A DNA stretch of 64,000 nucleotides from Methylotenera sp. L2L1 (lineage in GTDB: Bacteria; Pseudomonadota; Gammaproteobacteria; Burkholderiales; Methylophilaceae). The notes under the pieces are model-generated. The model ran no database searches and was not told the origin of the DNA. It saw only the letters and a list, made by a program, of their open reading frames with translations. The translations under genes were made by a program, and so were the position numbers. Positions 27,704-37,635 of this stretch are shown one piece after another (position 1 is the first letter of the stretch; each line of letters begins with the position of its first letter). The stretch lies in assembly GCF_000744605.1 (NCBI RefSeq), contig NZ_JQMG01000001.1, forward strand, positions 2,232,001-2,296,000, written 5' to 3'.

Positions 27704-28789
27704 CTATTCTTGAGGTTTGAAAACCGTATAGCCGTGCTTTTTAACTAACTCATCACGCTCTGCACCCTTTAAATCTTCTCGAACCATCTCGCTTACTAAA
27801 TCTTCAAAGCTGATTTTTGGCACCCAGCCAAGTTTATTTTTGGCTTTACTAGCATCGCCTAGCAAAGTTTCCACTTCTGTTGGACGGAAATAACGCGGAT
27901 CAACTGCCACAATGCATTTTCCTGCGGCATTGTAGCCTTTTTCATCCACACCTTCACCCTGCCACGTAATGGCTATGCCAAGCTCTTTTGCCGCTGCATT
28001 CACAAAATCACGCACACTGTATTGCACGCCTGTAGCAATTACAAAATCTTCAGGTGTTTCTTGTTGCAGCATTAACCATTGCATTTCAACATAATCTTTT
28101 GCATGTCCCCAGTCACGTAAAGAATCCATATTGCCAAGATATAAACAATCTTGCAGATTCAACTTGATACGTGCCAAAGCACGAGTGATTTTACGTGTCA
28201 CGAAAGTTTCGCCACGTATTGGACTTTCATGGTTAAACAAGATGCCATTACAAGCATAAATACCATAGGCTTCACGATAGTTAACTGTAATCCAGTAAGC
28301 ATAAAGCTTTGCAACAGCATAGGGCGAACGCGGATAGAATGGTGTTGTTTCTTTTTGCGGAGTTTCTTGCACTAGGCCATACAATTCTGATGTAGAAGCT
28401 TGGTAAAACTTAGTTTTTTTCTCCAAACCTAACATTCTAATGGCTTCTAAAATCCTCAATGCGCCCAGTGCATCAGAGTTTGCAGTATACTCAGGCTCTT
28501 CAAATGATACCGCAACATGGCTTTGCGCTGCTAGGTTATAAATCTCGTCAGGCTGAACTTTCTGAATAATACGAGTTAAGCTAGATGAATCTGTCATATC
28601 GCCATGATGCAGAAAGAATGGCTTGCCTCTTTCATGCACATCATGGAATAAATGATCAATTCGCGCAGTGTTAAACAATGAACTACGACGCTTTATACCA
28701 TGAACCTCATATCCTTTATCAAGCAGCAACTCGGCTAAATATGCTCCATCTTGCCCTGTAACGCCTGTAATTAACGCAACTTTAGTCAT
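27704..28789 (-). CDS. gmd: GDP-mannose 4,6-dehydratase
   Basis: 361 residues, the normal Gmd length. [15 protein letters not shown] and [12 protein letters not shown] are diagnostic; the catalytic site includes [10 protein letters not shown] and [24 protein letters not shown] lies near the C-terminus. It converts GDP-D-mannose to GDP-4-keto-6-deoxy-D-mannose, the branch point to GDP-fucose, GDP-colitose and related sugars. The start overlaps the manC stop by four bases. Confidence 0.96.
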   Translation of the reverse strand: MTKVALITGVTGQDGAYLAELLLDKGYEVHGIKRRSSLFNTARIDHLFHDVHERGKPFFLHHGDMTDSSSLTRIIQKVQPDEIYNLAAQSHVAVSFEEPEYTANSDALGALRILEAIRMLGLEKKTKFYQASTSELYGLVQETPQKETTPFYPRSPYAVAKLYAYWITVNYREAYGIYACNGILFNHESPIRGETFVTRKITRALARIKLNLQDCLYLGNMDSLRDWGHAKDYVEMQWLMLQQETPEDFVIATGVQYSVRDFVNAAAKELGIAITWQGEGVDEKGYNAAGKCIVAVDPRYFRPTEVETLLGDASKAKNKLGWVPKISFEDLVSEMVREDLKGAERDELVKKHGYTVFKPQE

Positions 28790-30255
28790 ACATTTCCCTC
28801 TTCTATTCTGCCATAACTGTCTTTATAACGAACTATATCGTCTTCACCCAAATAAGTACCAGACTGCACCTCAATAATCTCCAATGAAGTATTGCCAGTA
28901 TTCGCTAGACGATGTGTTTCACCTAATGGAATAAAAGTTGATTCATTTTCATGAAGTGTAATCACTTTATCTCCACAAGTTACTTCAGCTGTACCTCTTA
29001 CCACTACCCAATGCTCTGCGCGTTTGGTGTGTTTTTGCAAGCTTAAGCTAGCACCAGGGTTGACCTGTATCCGTTTTACTTTAAATCGCTCACCTACATC
29101 AATAGTGTCATACCAACCCCAAGGACGAGATACTTTTCTGTGTAAAATGCGTTCTTCTCGTTTTTGTGACTCTAACTGGCTAACTATTTTTTTAACGTCC
29201 TGACTCATCCCGCGATCAGCAACCAATACAGCATCCGCAGTTTCAATAATCACTAAATTATTGACACCTACTGTGCTCACCAATCTATGGCTTGCATTTA
29301 TCAACGTATTACTTGTATGTTCAATGATTGTATCGCCACTAGACACATTACCATTAGCATCTTGCTGCCCCACCTGCCAAACAGCATCCCAAGCGCCAAG
29401 ATCATTCCAGCCAGCATCAAGCGATATCATCTTAATTGGGAAATCTGATCCAGGGCACTTTTCCATGACTGCATAATCTATAGATTCACTTGGTATATTT
29501 GCGAACAAAGTCGCATCAGGCCGAATAAACTGATTGTCTCGTACACTACTACTAAAGGCATTTGAAGTGCATTGCAAAATATCCGCCCTAAAATGCTTCA
29601 GCGCTTTAAGCCATACGCTAGCACGCACCACAAACATCCCACTATTCCATAGGTAACTTCCAGATGCACAGTATGATTTTGCAGTTTGATAATCAGGTTT
29701 TTCTGCAAACTTTGCTACATCATATTCAGTATTTGAGCCAGCCTGCCCCTCACGTTTAATGTAACCAAATCCAGTTTCAGGCTTATCTGGTTTAATTCCT
29801 AAAATCACAATTGCGCCAGTCGCCGCTACACGAATGCTGTTTTGTAGTGCTTTGGTAAAAGCCTCACCATTCTGCACAGTTTGATCTGCTGGGGTAACAA
29901 CGAGAACGGGGTCTTCTCCACCAGAAACTGCTTGTAGCGCTGCCAGAGTAAGTGCTGGTGCTGTGTTTCGCCCTTCAGGCTCAAGCAATAAGCTGGCTGA
30001 TATTTTTGTAAACTCACGCAACTGATCAAGCACCAAGAAACGATGCTCTTCATTAGTCACAATTAGAGTTTCCCCAACCACAATATCTGTAGCAGACAAA
30101 TGACTTAAACGATTAGTCGCTTGCTGAAAGAGACTATCCGTACCAGATAGCACCAAAAATTGCTTAGGGAAACCTCTACGCGATAAAGGCCACAATCTCG
30201 AACCGGAACCTCCACTTAGAATAACTGGGGTAATGTTAATTAAGGATTTAGCCAT
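28786..30255 (-). CDS. manC: mannose-1-phosphate guanylyltransferase/mannose-6-phosphate isomerase
   Basis: 489 residues, type II bifunctional length. The N-terminal nucleotidyltransferase has [21 protein letters not shown], and the C-terminal cupin isomerase has [34 protein letters not shown] and IPLGETHRL. It makes GDP-mannose and can supply mannose-6-phosphate from fructose-6-phosphate. With the phosphomannomutase at 32.0-33.5 kb the whole route to GDP-mannose is present. Confidence 0.95.
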   Translation of the reverse strand: MAKSLINITPVILSGGSGSRLWPLSRRGFPKQFLVLSGTDSLFQQATNRLSHLSATDIVVGETLIVTNEEHRFLVLDQLREFTKISASLLLEPEGRNTAPALTLAALQAVSGGEDPVLVVTPADQTVQNGEAFTKALQNSIRVAATGAIVILGIKPDKPETGFGYIKREGQAGSNTEYDVAKFAEKPDYQTAKSYCASGSYLWNSGMFVVRASVWLKALKHFRADILQCTSNAFSSSVRDNQFIRPDATLFANIPSESIDYAVMEKCPGSDFPIKMISLDAGWNDLGAWDAVWQVGQQDANGNVSSGDTIIEHTSNTLINASHRLVSTVGVNNLVIIETADAVLVADRGMSQDVKKIVSQLESQKREERILHRKVSRPWGWYDTIDVGERFKVKRIQVNPGASLSLQKHTKRAEHWVVVRGTAEVTCGDKVITLHENESTFIPLGETHRLANTGNTSLEIIEVQSGTYLGEDDIVRYKDSYGRIEEGNV

Positions 30256-30264
30256 GATGTAATT

Positions 30265-30684
30265 TTAAGATTCCTGCTCATCCAGACTAAGTTGCATCAG
30301 TTCGAGATGAGAAGAAAAGTGATCTGAGCAAACATTTGCTTCTTGCACGAGAGATTTTATTTCAGTACTAAGGATTTCATATTCAGCAACCTTAGATTTT
30401 AGAAACCTGAGGGTAATTATCGATTTTTCTTCAACACCATTCGGCGTTAACAAATACAAATAGGCGAGTTTATTTTTACTGTTTTTAAAGTTTCTTACCT
30501 TAAGGAATCCCTTTTCAATCAGTGCGTTAACACAGAAGTTGGTCTTACCTAAACTAATACCCAAAGCTTTTGCAAGCTCGCGCTGGCTGAGCCCAGAATT
30601 GACTTCAAGTAGTTTAAGTATTTTGTACCTATATTCGTCAGTTAACATAAAAGGAATCAGAATCTGTTCATTTGTTGAACGCAA
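30265..30684 (-). CDS. MarR-family EPS-associated transcriptional regulator
   Basis: 139 residues with a winged helix (LTDEYRYKILKLLEVNSGLSQRELAKAL, cut into two parts by KLLEVN) and a C-terminal helical tail. It resembles the small MarR-like regulators that open many EPS or O-antigen operons. It lies ten bases before manC and is the first gene of the locus, so it may control the whole operon. The open frame begins with TTG at 30684; an ATG at 30648 is a shorter alternative, and neither has a strong ribosome binding site. Confidence 0.75.
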   Translation of the reverse strand: MRSTNEQILIPFMLTDEYRYKILKLLEVNSGLSQRELAKALGISLGKTNFCVNALIEKGFLKVRNFKNSKNKLAYLYLLTPNGVEEKSIITLRFLKSKVAEYEILSTEIKSLVQEANVCSDHFSSHLELMQLSLDEQES

Positions 30685-30829
30685 TTATAACAAATAATAA
30701 ACCGAACCAAACAAAGTTCTTTATCTAAAAAATGAATTACTGATAATTAATTTAATAAGTCAAAGAGGTTTAATAGGTTAATATTTTATAAGACAGTTAA
30801 AGCGCTAAATTGAAGTGGCAAATAGAAAA

Positions 30830-31792
30830 TTAAATGAATCTTTTCAGCATTTCGGTTAATGGTTTTTCTACAACCGAATAAACTACACAGCCGAAAGTCA
30901 CACTGAAAACCAGACACAAAAAAGCAAGAAAATCTCCATTCCAATCGTAAGAAACTTTACTGAATAACTTATAGAAAGCTGGAATAGTTAATATTTGAAC
31001 AAGGTAAATACTGTAGGAGGCATTGCCTAAATACACTAAACTACGGCACTTAACTTGTGTAGAGTATAAAAGGCCAAAAACAATAAAAAAGGATGGTATA
31101 CCCCAAATAAAAATCCTATTCAGATTTAAGCTTTTTATTTCAGATGAGATTGACGCAAGCAGAAGTAATGTTCCAAATATGAATATAGCTAAGCCTTTTC
31201 TTTTGGAAAAGTTATAGGTTCGGAATATGCAAGCCACGAACATACCTAACAAAAATTCTACAATTATAAAGTTGTTAGTAATGATAGTAAAAGTAAGTAA
31301 CGAAATAACAACAAAAGTAACTTGCAATCTCCAAGACTTTAAAAATAAACCGATAGAGAAAATCAAGTAGAAAAACATTTCAAACTCAAGTGTCCAGCCA
31401 ACATAAACAACAGGATAATTACTTGTAAAAATGCTAGATGTAAAAAAAAGTGACGACACCACCCAAACTGGAGTGACTAATATCTCTCTAGTAACTGATG
31501 GAAACACAAAATAAAGCATTAAAACAAAGAAGGTAAGAGCCCAATATATGGGGACAATACGAACAACACGATTCTTAAAAAACTCGTATGGTGTACGTCT
31601 CTGAATTATCTGCGTATGAAGCATTACATACCCAGAAATGACAAAAAAGATATCAACACCATTACCACCCCAACCCTCAAAGTATCTTAATAGAAAAGTA
31701 TCTTGATAATATGAGGTGGAAGTGCCAATAATGTGAGTCAAAACAACATTAATAGCAGCAAAAGCACGTAAAATTTGAATATTATTGATCAT
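30830..31792 (-). CDS. acyltransferase family 3 (sugar O-acyltransferase)
   Basis: 320 residues with about ten hydrophobic helices. The N-terminus NNIQILRAFAAINVVLTHI and GGNGVDIFFVISGYVM are the standard acyltransferase-3 motifs, with the catalytic His in VLTH. Such integral membrane proteins O-acetylate surface polysaccharides. The gene is strikingly AT-rich compared with housekeeping genes here, which suggests foreign origin. It is separated from the MarR-like gene by 145 bases. Confidence 0.85.
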   Translation of the reverse strand: MINNIQILRAFAAINVVLTHIIGTSTSYYQDTFLLRYFEGWGGNGVDIFFVISGYVMLHTQIIQRRTPYEFFKNRVVRIVPIYWALTFFVLMLYFVFPSVTREILVTPVWVVSSLFFTSSIFTSNYPVVYVGWTLEFEMFFYLIFSIGLFLKSWRLQVTFVVISLLTFTIITNNFIIVEFLLGMFVACIFRTYNFSKRKGLAIFIFGTLLLLASISSEIKSLNLNRIFIWGIPSFFIVFGLLYSTQVKCRSLVYLGNASYSIYLVQILTIPAFYKLFSKVSYDWNGDFLAFLCLVFSVTFGCVVYSVVEKPLTEMLKRFI

Positions 31793-32013
31793 TAAGAGGT
31801 GTCACAATTTGAAGCCTTTATGCGTAAAAGACATACTCCAACTTTATTTTTAAAAAGGTACTACAAAATAAGCATCTAACAATAATTGTTTATGATAGGA
31901 TAATTCAAATTAGAATGCGGCTTAACCGCTAAAAATTTTTATATTAGATATTGAAAATACAATATATTAATTTAGGTTTTTATCGAGCCAGACAATCAAA
32001 ATTATTTAAAAAT

Positions 32014-33474
32014 TCATATACTAATTTTAGACAAACACTGCTGACATAAAAACTGAGCTCTTTTTTGACTTTCAGACTCTGCGTAACAACGTAATTCTGG
32101 AGCATTTCCTGATGGGCGCAGATGGACAATGTCACCGTTTTCAAATGTAACTCTAAAACCATCTACAGTATTTACAGTGCGGACAGAGCCAGAGTTTCCA
32201 GACATTAAGCTATCAGCAAGTTGATGATTTTTATTTAATTTTTCAATTAGCTGTGTGCTTTTAATCACAGGGAAATTTTGCAATCTATCGCTTGCAGTAT
32301 AACGGTGCGGTAATGTTTCAATCAGTCTAGATATAGGCTGCTGATTTTGTTTAGAGATAGAAAGTATCGCTAAGATAGGCAAAATTGCATCACGAGTTGG
32401 CAGCGCATTTAGCATCTTCCCATTTAATGTAATAGTGCTGCCTAACAAGAACCCACCATTAGCTTCAAAACCAACGACACTTTGATTGTTTCCACTGTCT
32501 TTAGTATTTAAAGAAGCCTGCATTGCATCAATCACGTAAGGTGACCCAATTTTAGTGCGAACAACTTGATTAAACCATGCTGACTTCTCAGTAAGGGTGT
32601 TGCTACTCACCGGCGTCACCACCACTCTAGCTGATAATAATCTTGCGGATAAAACTCCAACAACATCCCCACGTAACCAATGACCATTTTCATCACTTAT
32701 CAGCGGCCTGTCTGCATCACCATCAGTAGATACTATTGCATCAAAGCTATATTGTTTTGCCCATTCTTCTGCTTGCAAAATATCTTCTTGTCTGACGGCT
32801 TCTGTATCAATTGGGACAAAATCTTCACTACGACCTAAGGAAATGACACTCACACCCAATGCTTCTAACACTTCACGCAGAATGTCTCTAGCAACACTCG
32901 AATGTTCGTATATAGCAACACGCATACCAGCGAGATTCGCGTTTCCGAAAAAGTCAATATATCGCTTTAAATAGTGAGACTTAACGCTAGCATCTGCCAC
33001 AAGTGAATTAATTGAAGAAATAGCGCCGTTTTCAGGAAAATCTACGGAAGCCTGCTGTATTAATAACTCATCTGATTTAGATATTTCACCAGTTGATTTG
33101 TAAAACTTAATACCATTACGATCAAAAGGTATATGACTACCAGTGACAACAATCGCAGGCAAAGCATGTTCATAAGCGTATGAAGCTAGCGCGGGTGTTG
33201 GCAGCTCACCAGCATACAAAACCTCCATACCTGAATCTATGATTGCTTTTGCACAAGCATTAGCGATACCTGGACTACTGGGGCGCAGATCATGTCCTAA
33301 CACTACTCTTTTATCAGTACCCAAACTACCAACAACCGTATGTAAAAAGGCCGCAACATATGCATAGCAAAGCTCATCATTCATTTGTTCGACTAAGCCA
33401 CGCAAACCACTTGTACCAAATCGCACATCAGTAGTTTCCATCAAAGCGCTAATGCTAATGTTTTTAGAAGTCAT
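32014..33474 (-). CDS. phosphomannomutase/phosphohexomutase
   Basis: 486 residues of the alpha-D-phosphohexomutase superfamily. The phosphoserine loop reads VVTGSHIPFDRNG (Ser113), a variant of the usual TASHNP. The metal loop is STDGDADRPL, the sugar-binding loop VGFEANGGFL, and the phosphate-binding loop RPSGNAPELR. It should interconvert mannose-6- and mannose-1-phosphate for ManC; phosphoglucomutase activity is possible. It lies upstream of the acyltransferase on the same strand. Confidence 0.85.
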   Translation of the reverse strand: MTSKNISISALMETTDVRFGTSGLRGLVEQMNDELCYAYVAAFLHTVVGSLGTDKRVVLGHDLRPSSPGIANACAKAIIDSGMEVLYAGELPTPALASYAYEHALPAIVVTGSHIPFDRNGIKFYKSTGEISKSDELLIQQASVDFPENGAISSINSLVADASVKSHYLKRYIDFFGNANLAGMRVAIYEHSSVARDILREVLEALGVSVISLGRSEDFVPIDTEAVRQEDILQAEEWAKQYSFDAIVSTDGDADRPLISDENGHWLRGDVVGVLSARLLSARVVVTPVSSNTLTEKSAWFNQVVRTKIGSPYVIDAMQASLNTKDSGNNQSVVGFEANGGFLLGSTITLNGKMLNALPTRDAILPILAILSISKQNQQPISRLIETLPHRYTASDRLQNFPVIKSTQLIEKLNKNHQLADSLMSGNSGSVRTVNTVDGFRVTFENGDIVHLRPSGNAPELRCYAESESQKRAQFLCQQCLSKISI

Positions 33475-33535
33475 TTTGAATTTATTATGCCAGTGTTGAG
33501 TTTGTGTTACGCATATATTTTAGAAGTACACGAAG

Positions 33536-33934
33536 CTAATAAGCGCCACCCGTAAACTTCTTGATATCTCTAAGCTGTCTTTTGGTTGGGCGCCCTGCTC
33601 CACGGTCTCGTTGGGCAAAATCATGCTCGCCTGTGAGTTTAGCATTTTCACGTTTAGCGATGCTTTCTATGGTTTCAGAGTATAGCAGCGCAGCTTCTGA
33701 TGCGCCTTTGCGTATATTTGATAGGGCTTGAACATTGACTTCAATTTCAAAGTCTCGGTTACGGATGTGAATCACTTGACCGATATGTACCTCTTTTGCA
33801 GGTTTTACACGGTCGCCATCCACATGCACTTTACCAGTATCAATCGCGGTAGTGGCTAAGCTACGAGTTTTAAAGAAACGTGCAGCCCATAACCATTTAT
33901 CCAGCCTGCATTTGCTATTATCTAACGCATTCAT
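33536..33934 (-). CDS. hslR: S4-domain RNA-binding protein, Hsp15-like
   Basis: 132 residues. The N-terminal S4 domain (CRLDKWLWAARFFKTRSLAT, then GKVHVDGDRVKPAKEV) is followed by a basic tail GAGRPTKRQLRDIKKF. Hsp15 binds stalled 50S subunits that carry peptidyl-tRNA and helps recycle them. Length and order match HslR. It lies 60 bases upstream of the phosphomannomutase start on the minus strand. Confidence 0.9.
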   Translation of the reverse strand: MNALDNSKCRLDKWLWAARFFKTRSLATTAIDTGKVHVDGDRVKPAKEVHIGQVIHIRNRDFEIEVNVQALSNIRKGASEAALLYSETIESIAKRENAKLTGEHDFAQRDRGAGRPTKRQLRDIKKFTGGAY

Positions 33935-34000
33935 ACTGCTTATATTCCGTGTTTTTATGCTGATCTAGAAATGTTAGGTTTAGCATAAACAATTTGAAGT

Positions 34001-34327
34001 CTATGCATTTGAGTAAAAGACAATGCCAACTCGGTTTATATGATCAATGAGTTCAGGGTTATCAATTTGATTATATAGAGAAAGATCAAATGTATAGGGT
34101 AAGAACAAGTCATCTAGTTGGCTTGCAATGCTAGCTAAATCATTGTAGTTAAGTTTATCTCCAAACAAAACCAAATCAATGTCAGAACCCTCGCGGAAAT
34201 TACCTTTTGCGCGCGAACCATAAAGGATTGCTTTTGTTAAATCAGCATGCTCTATAAGCGTAGATGTGATTTTTCTGATAGTTGCTTCTGGCAAACCTGA
34301 TTTTTCAGATAGATCTTTAAGCTGCAT
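34001..34327 (-). CDS. mntA: MNT-domain nucleotidyltransferase antitoxin (HI0073/MntA type)
   Basis: 108 residues. The minimal nucleotidyltransferase motif GSX10DXD is present: Gly37-Ser38 and Asp49-Ile50-Asp51 in YGSRAKGNFREGSDIDLVLF. Members paired with HEPN proteins act as antitoxins by transferring AMP to the toxin's tyrosine (established for MntA of the type VII systems). The start overlaps the HEPN gene by 11 bases, so the pair is co-translated. Confidence 0.85.
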   Translation of the reverse strand: MQLKDLSEKSGLPEATIRKITSTLIEHADLTKAILYGSRAKGNFREGSDIDLVLFGDKLNYNDLASIASQLDDLFLPYTFDLSLYNQIDNPELIDHINRVGIVFYSNA

Positions 34328-34739
34328 TGTGTAACGCTTTCAGTTGCGTCTCTAACTGTTGGAATAACAAAAAGTAGCGTTGCCTGATATGGTCTACTAT
34401 CGCTCTTGCAGTTTCAATATTATAGGTATGACTGGTTTGATTACGGTCTTGTATCATCAGCATCCACCCTTCACCATCTTCAATAAGGCTTAATTTAAAG
34501 GCAAGTCTTGTCGTATCTTTTGATCCAAAAATTTCGGCATTACCGCTGTGCTCTAAAAAATCTTTTAAGGTTTTCCATGCTAGCTCATGCGTATACTCAA
34601 AGCTCTGAATCAAGCCTTGTTCTTCTAACTCATTTAAATCATTTTTTGCAATAAATTTAGTCAGTTGTGCGAGCGCTTTTTGATAGTTTGAGAAGCGTTG
34701 CTGCCAACGAATATCTGTGGATAAATGTTTGCTCATCAT
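34317..34739 (-). CDS. hepT: HEPN-domain toxin (HI0074 family)
   Basis: 140 residues, all helical. The HEPN nuclease motif RX4HXY is intact: Arg99, His104 and Tyr106 in DRNQTSHTY. HI0074-like proteins form a complex with their MNT partner, and HepT toxins are RNases inactivated by adenylylation of the motif tyrosine. It starts eight bases after the Lon-like protease gene ends and leads the toxin-antitoxin pair. Whether this copy is active is not known. Confidence 0.85.
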   Translation of the reverse strand: MMSKHLSTDIRWQQRFSNYQKALAQLTKFIAKNDLNELEEQGLIQSFEYTHELAWKTLKDFLEHSGNAEIFGSKDTTRLAFKLSLIEDGEGWMLMIQDRNQTSHTYNIETARAIVDHIRQRYFLLFQQLETQLKALHNAA

Positions 34740-34747
34740 CTAGTTTA

Positions 34748-36868
34748 CTACCTTATTGAAATTCCATAGTTTTTAGGTGAGTTAGTTTCTAGGATGGTTT
34801 TAAAGCCTTTAAGCACCACTTCTGCCATGACATTCAGAGACTCTAATTGATGCCCCGTTAAGTAGTGAATACCCTCGGCTACATTATTCATGGTGGCAAT
34901 ATGAAATTGACCATTTTCAACTGCTTGAATGACTTCGTCACTGAGCATGAGATGGCGCATATTGCGCTCAGGCATCAGCACGCCTTGTTTACCATCTAAG
35001 CCTATTTCTTTACATACTCTGAAATAGCCTTCAATCTTCTCATTTAGGCCACCGACTGGTAGCACTTCGCCATGCTGATTGAGCGCACCAGTGACCGCAA
35101 TGCCTTGCTTAATGGGCACTTGTGCAAGTGATGAGAGTAGCGCGAAGAGCTCTGCACATGAGGCTGAGTCGCCATCCACACCGCTATACTCTTGCTCAAA
35201 CACAAGCGAGGCTGTAAGGTTAAGTGGATTCAATAACGCAAAGTTAGTATGTAGCCAGCTTTGTAAGATCATAACGCCTTTATCATGCGTTGGGCCACTC
35301 ATACTCACTTCACGGTCAATGGTGAGCACACCGCGGCTACCTGGGTAGCAGTTCGCAGAAATACGAACTGGTGAACCAAAACTTGCTTCAGATAAATCGA
35401 TATGCGTCAGGCCATTAATCTGGCCGATACATTCACCATGCACGCTGATAATGAGCTCTTTATCCACGATAGAATCTCGCATATGTGCCTCAATATAACT
35501 GTGGCGTGCATATTTGCGTTGAATTGCTGATTTCACATCTTCAATTTCTACTAATTGCGCGCCACGCAAATTAGCAGCGGCAGCACTTTCCAAAAGTAAT
35601 TTTTCCAACACGGCAAACTTAGTGCTAAGTCTTGTTTGATCCTCAATTAAGCGATGCATTGCTTGTAATAAAGCAGCAACAGCTTCTGCAGTAAAGTGGC
35701 AACAATGATGTTGACGGCACTTGTGGGCAATAAAAGAGGCATAAGCTGCATAGTTTTCAGGCGTTGCTTTTACTTGATCAGCAAACTCTATTTTGATGGG
35801 AAAGTAATCAAAGAAGTCTGGCTTCACACCCAATAGCTCGTAATAGTCTTCACGGGTGGCAATCAACACAATTTTGACTGAAACCTGTATCGCCGCTTGT
35901 GCACTAATCAAGCTACTGCCTTGATTGCTACTGCTGCTTAAGTCCTCAATCTGCAAAGTGCCATTACGTAAGAAGCGATGTAATTTCTCAAGAATATGCG
36001 TTCCATTTTGCTCATCTGCAACAATGTCACGCAAGTGTAGCAACAATGTGCCTCCATCAGCACGCATCAAATTACCAGCACGTAAGCGCATAAAGTCTGG
36101 GATATTACTAGCCTCGCTGGCACCCTCTATTCCACCAAATAAGGATTGCAAACTAGGGTCGTTATCATAAAGTACTGGCGCATGCTGTGTTGCATGATGC
36201 TCCACTAATACGTTGGCACGATAGCGCCCAAAGAAACTCTCAGATAAGAGTGCTTCAAGGTTACTTTCACCATCTGGGCTTGTTGTGGGCTGCCAATTTT
36301 CCAATGTCTCTAAAATATCTTTTTGCAGCGTATTGAAGTAATGCGTCGGCATTTTGTCTGGATCTATGAGCGTCAGACTGGCCTTAATCAAGCTTAACTG
36401 CACATCTAAAAATGTCTGTAATGGCGCAACAGAATTTTGCTGCACTTTAGCCTCTAATAAACTTGCAAGGTCTTTTGCAAAAACACGCACAAAACTATCT
36501 AGCGCTTGCTTTAACTGTACACCAGCACCAGCCGGCAACTTGATAAACAGAGGTTTTCCGTTACCTTCAAACTGATAAAGCGCTACTAAATCACTCGCTG
36601 CTGGCCATTTTTTTGCAGCATCGTGCATCACACTCGTCATCAGCGTGGTTCTACCCGAACCAGGCTCACCCAATGCAAGCAAGTTAAAGCCAGATTGCTG
36701 AATACTTAATCCAAACTCAGCCGCTTTTTTAGCTTCCGCTTGTGCGACCCATGCTTGATATTGTGCGCTATCGTGCGTTTCAACGAGTAATGCTGAAGTA
36801 TCAGCAAAGTTGAATTGACCCAATGCCACATTTAGGGTTAGCTCTTGAGGTGTTAATGTTTTTTGCAT
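34748..36868 (-). CDS. Lon-like ATP-dependent protease (AAA_32 type)
   Basis: 706 residues. A divergent AAA module has Walker A GEPGSGRTTLMT near residue 66. The C-terminal S16 domain contains YSGVDGDSASCAEL with the catalytic Ser and GGLNEKIEGYFRVC with the catalytic Lys. Unlike housekeeping Lon it lacks the N-terminal substrate domain and has a long insertion (LFGGIEGASEASNI onward) typical of the LonB/AAA_32 group. Its target is unknown. It is followed directly by the HEPN/MNT pair. Confidence 0.87.
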   Translation of the reverse strand: MQKTLTPQELTLNVALGQFNFADTSALLVETHDSAQYQAWVAQAEAKKAAEFGLSIQQSGFNLLALGEPGSGRTTLMTSVMHDAAKKWPAASDLVALYQFEGNGKPLFIKLPAGAGVQLKQALDSFVRVFAKDLASLLEAKVQQNSVAPLQTFLDVQLSLIKASLTLIDPDKMPTHYFNTLQKDILETLENWQPTTSPDGESNLEALLSESFFGRYRANVLVEHHATQHAPVLYDNDPSLQSLFGGIEGASEASNIPDFMRLRAGNLMRADGGTLLLHLRDIVADEQNGTHILEKLHRFLRNGTLQIEDLSSSSNQGSSLISAQAAIQVSVKIVLIATREDYYELLGVKPDFFDYFPIKIEFADQVKATPENYAAYASFIAHKCRQHHCCHFTAEAVAALLQAMHRLIEDQTRLSTKFAVLEKLLLESAAAANLRGAQLVEIEDVKSAIQRKYARHSYIEAHMRDSIVDKELIISVHGECIGQINGLTHIDLSEASFGSPVRISANCYPGSRGVLTIDREVSMSGPTHDKGVMILQSWLHTNFALLNPLNLTASLVFEQEYSGVDGDSASCAELFALLSSLAQVPIKQGIAVTGALNQHGEVLPVGGLNEKIEGYFRVCKEIGLDGKQGVLMPERNMRHLMLSDEVIQAVENGQFHIATMNNVAEGIHYLTGHQLESLNVMAEVVLKGFKTILETNSPKNYGISIR

Positions 36869-36869
36869 A

Positions 36870-37328
36870 TTATTTTTCTATATTCCAACGATCACGTGCC
36901 ATATCATCTGCTGATTTTGCCTCTACCCAATGCTCACCTTTTGAGTTTGCTTCTTTTTTCCAGAATGGTGCCTCTGTTTTTAGATAATCCATCATAAATT
37001 CACATGCGGAGAATGCATCTCCACGATGGGCGCTACTCACAACGACCAGCACGATTTGATCGCTAGGTTGCAGTGTTCCAACGCGATGTACAATTAAAGC
37101 ATCGATGATATTCCAACGTATTTTTGCTTGATCAATAATCGAACTTAAAGATTTCTCTGTCATGCCCGGATAATGCTCAAGCGTGAGCTGTGACACTTCA
37201 TCACCCTCATTCAAATCGCGCACTAAGCCCACAAAACTAACAACCGCACCAATATCCTTACGTGCTTGACGTAGTTGATTGATTTCTAAGCCAACATCAA
37301 AATCTTCTGTTTGTACTCTAACTGTCAT
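36870..37328 (-). CDS. moaE: molybdopterin synthase catalytic subunit
   Basis: About 152 residues. VSFVGLVRD, LEHYPGMTEKSL, VHRVGTLQPSD, SSAHRGDAFSAC and FWKKE are MoaE motifs; the last Lys contributes to the active site. With MoaD it inserts two sulfurs into precursor Z to make molybdopterin. I chose the ATG at 37328; the longer frame begins with TTG at 37349. Its end lies one base from the protease gene start. Confidence 0.93.
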   Translation of the reverse strand: MTVRVQTEDFDVGLEINQLRQARKDIGAVVSFVGLVRDLNEGDEVSQLTLEHYPGMTEKSLSSIIDQAKIRWNIIDALIVHRVGTLQPSDQIVLVVVSSAHRGDAFSACEFMMDYLKTEAPFWKKEANSKGEHWVEAKSADDMARDRWNIEK

Positions 37329-37360
37329 ACTTTTATCGATACGCCGCAAAGCATCAACAT

Positions 37361-37618
37361 TTAACCGCCAGTGACAGGAGGAAAAAACGCAACCTCGTCA
37401 CCATCGTTAATTACCGCTTTATCATCCACAAGCTCATGGTTAATTGCTGCTCTTACCTTAAGCTTCCCCATCAGCATTTGTCCCCACACATCACCTCGTT
37501 TGGCGAGAAAAGCTTTCAATTTAAGAATCGTGAATGACTCATCAGGCAACTCTAAATCCTCTGTAGAATATTTGAGTGTTTCTTTAAGTCTTGCGAAGTA
37601 AAATAATTTAATTTTCAT
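37361..37618 (-). CDS. moaD: molybdopterin synthase sulfur carrier subunit
   Basis: 85 residues with the ubiquitin-like fold. The chain ends PPVTGG, and the terminal Gly-Gly is thiocarboxylated and donates sulfur to MoaE. INDGDEVAFF precedes it. It is 32 bases upstream of the moaE ATG, which gives the usual moaD-moaE order. Confidence 0.92.
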   Translation of the reverse strand: MKIKLFYFARLKETLKYSTEDLELPDESFTILKLKAFLAKRGDVWGQMLMGKLKVRAAINHELVDDKAVINDGDEVAFFPPVTGG

Positions 37619-37635
37619 TGGGTTACTTAACTAAG

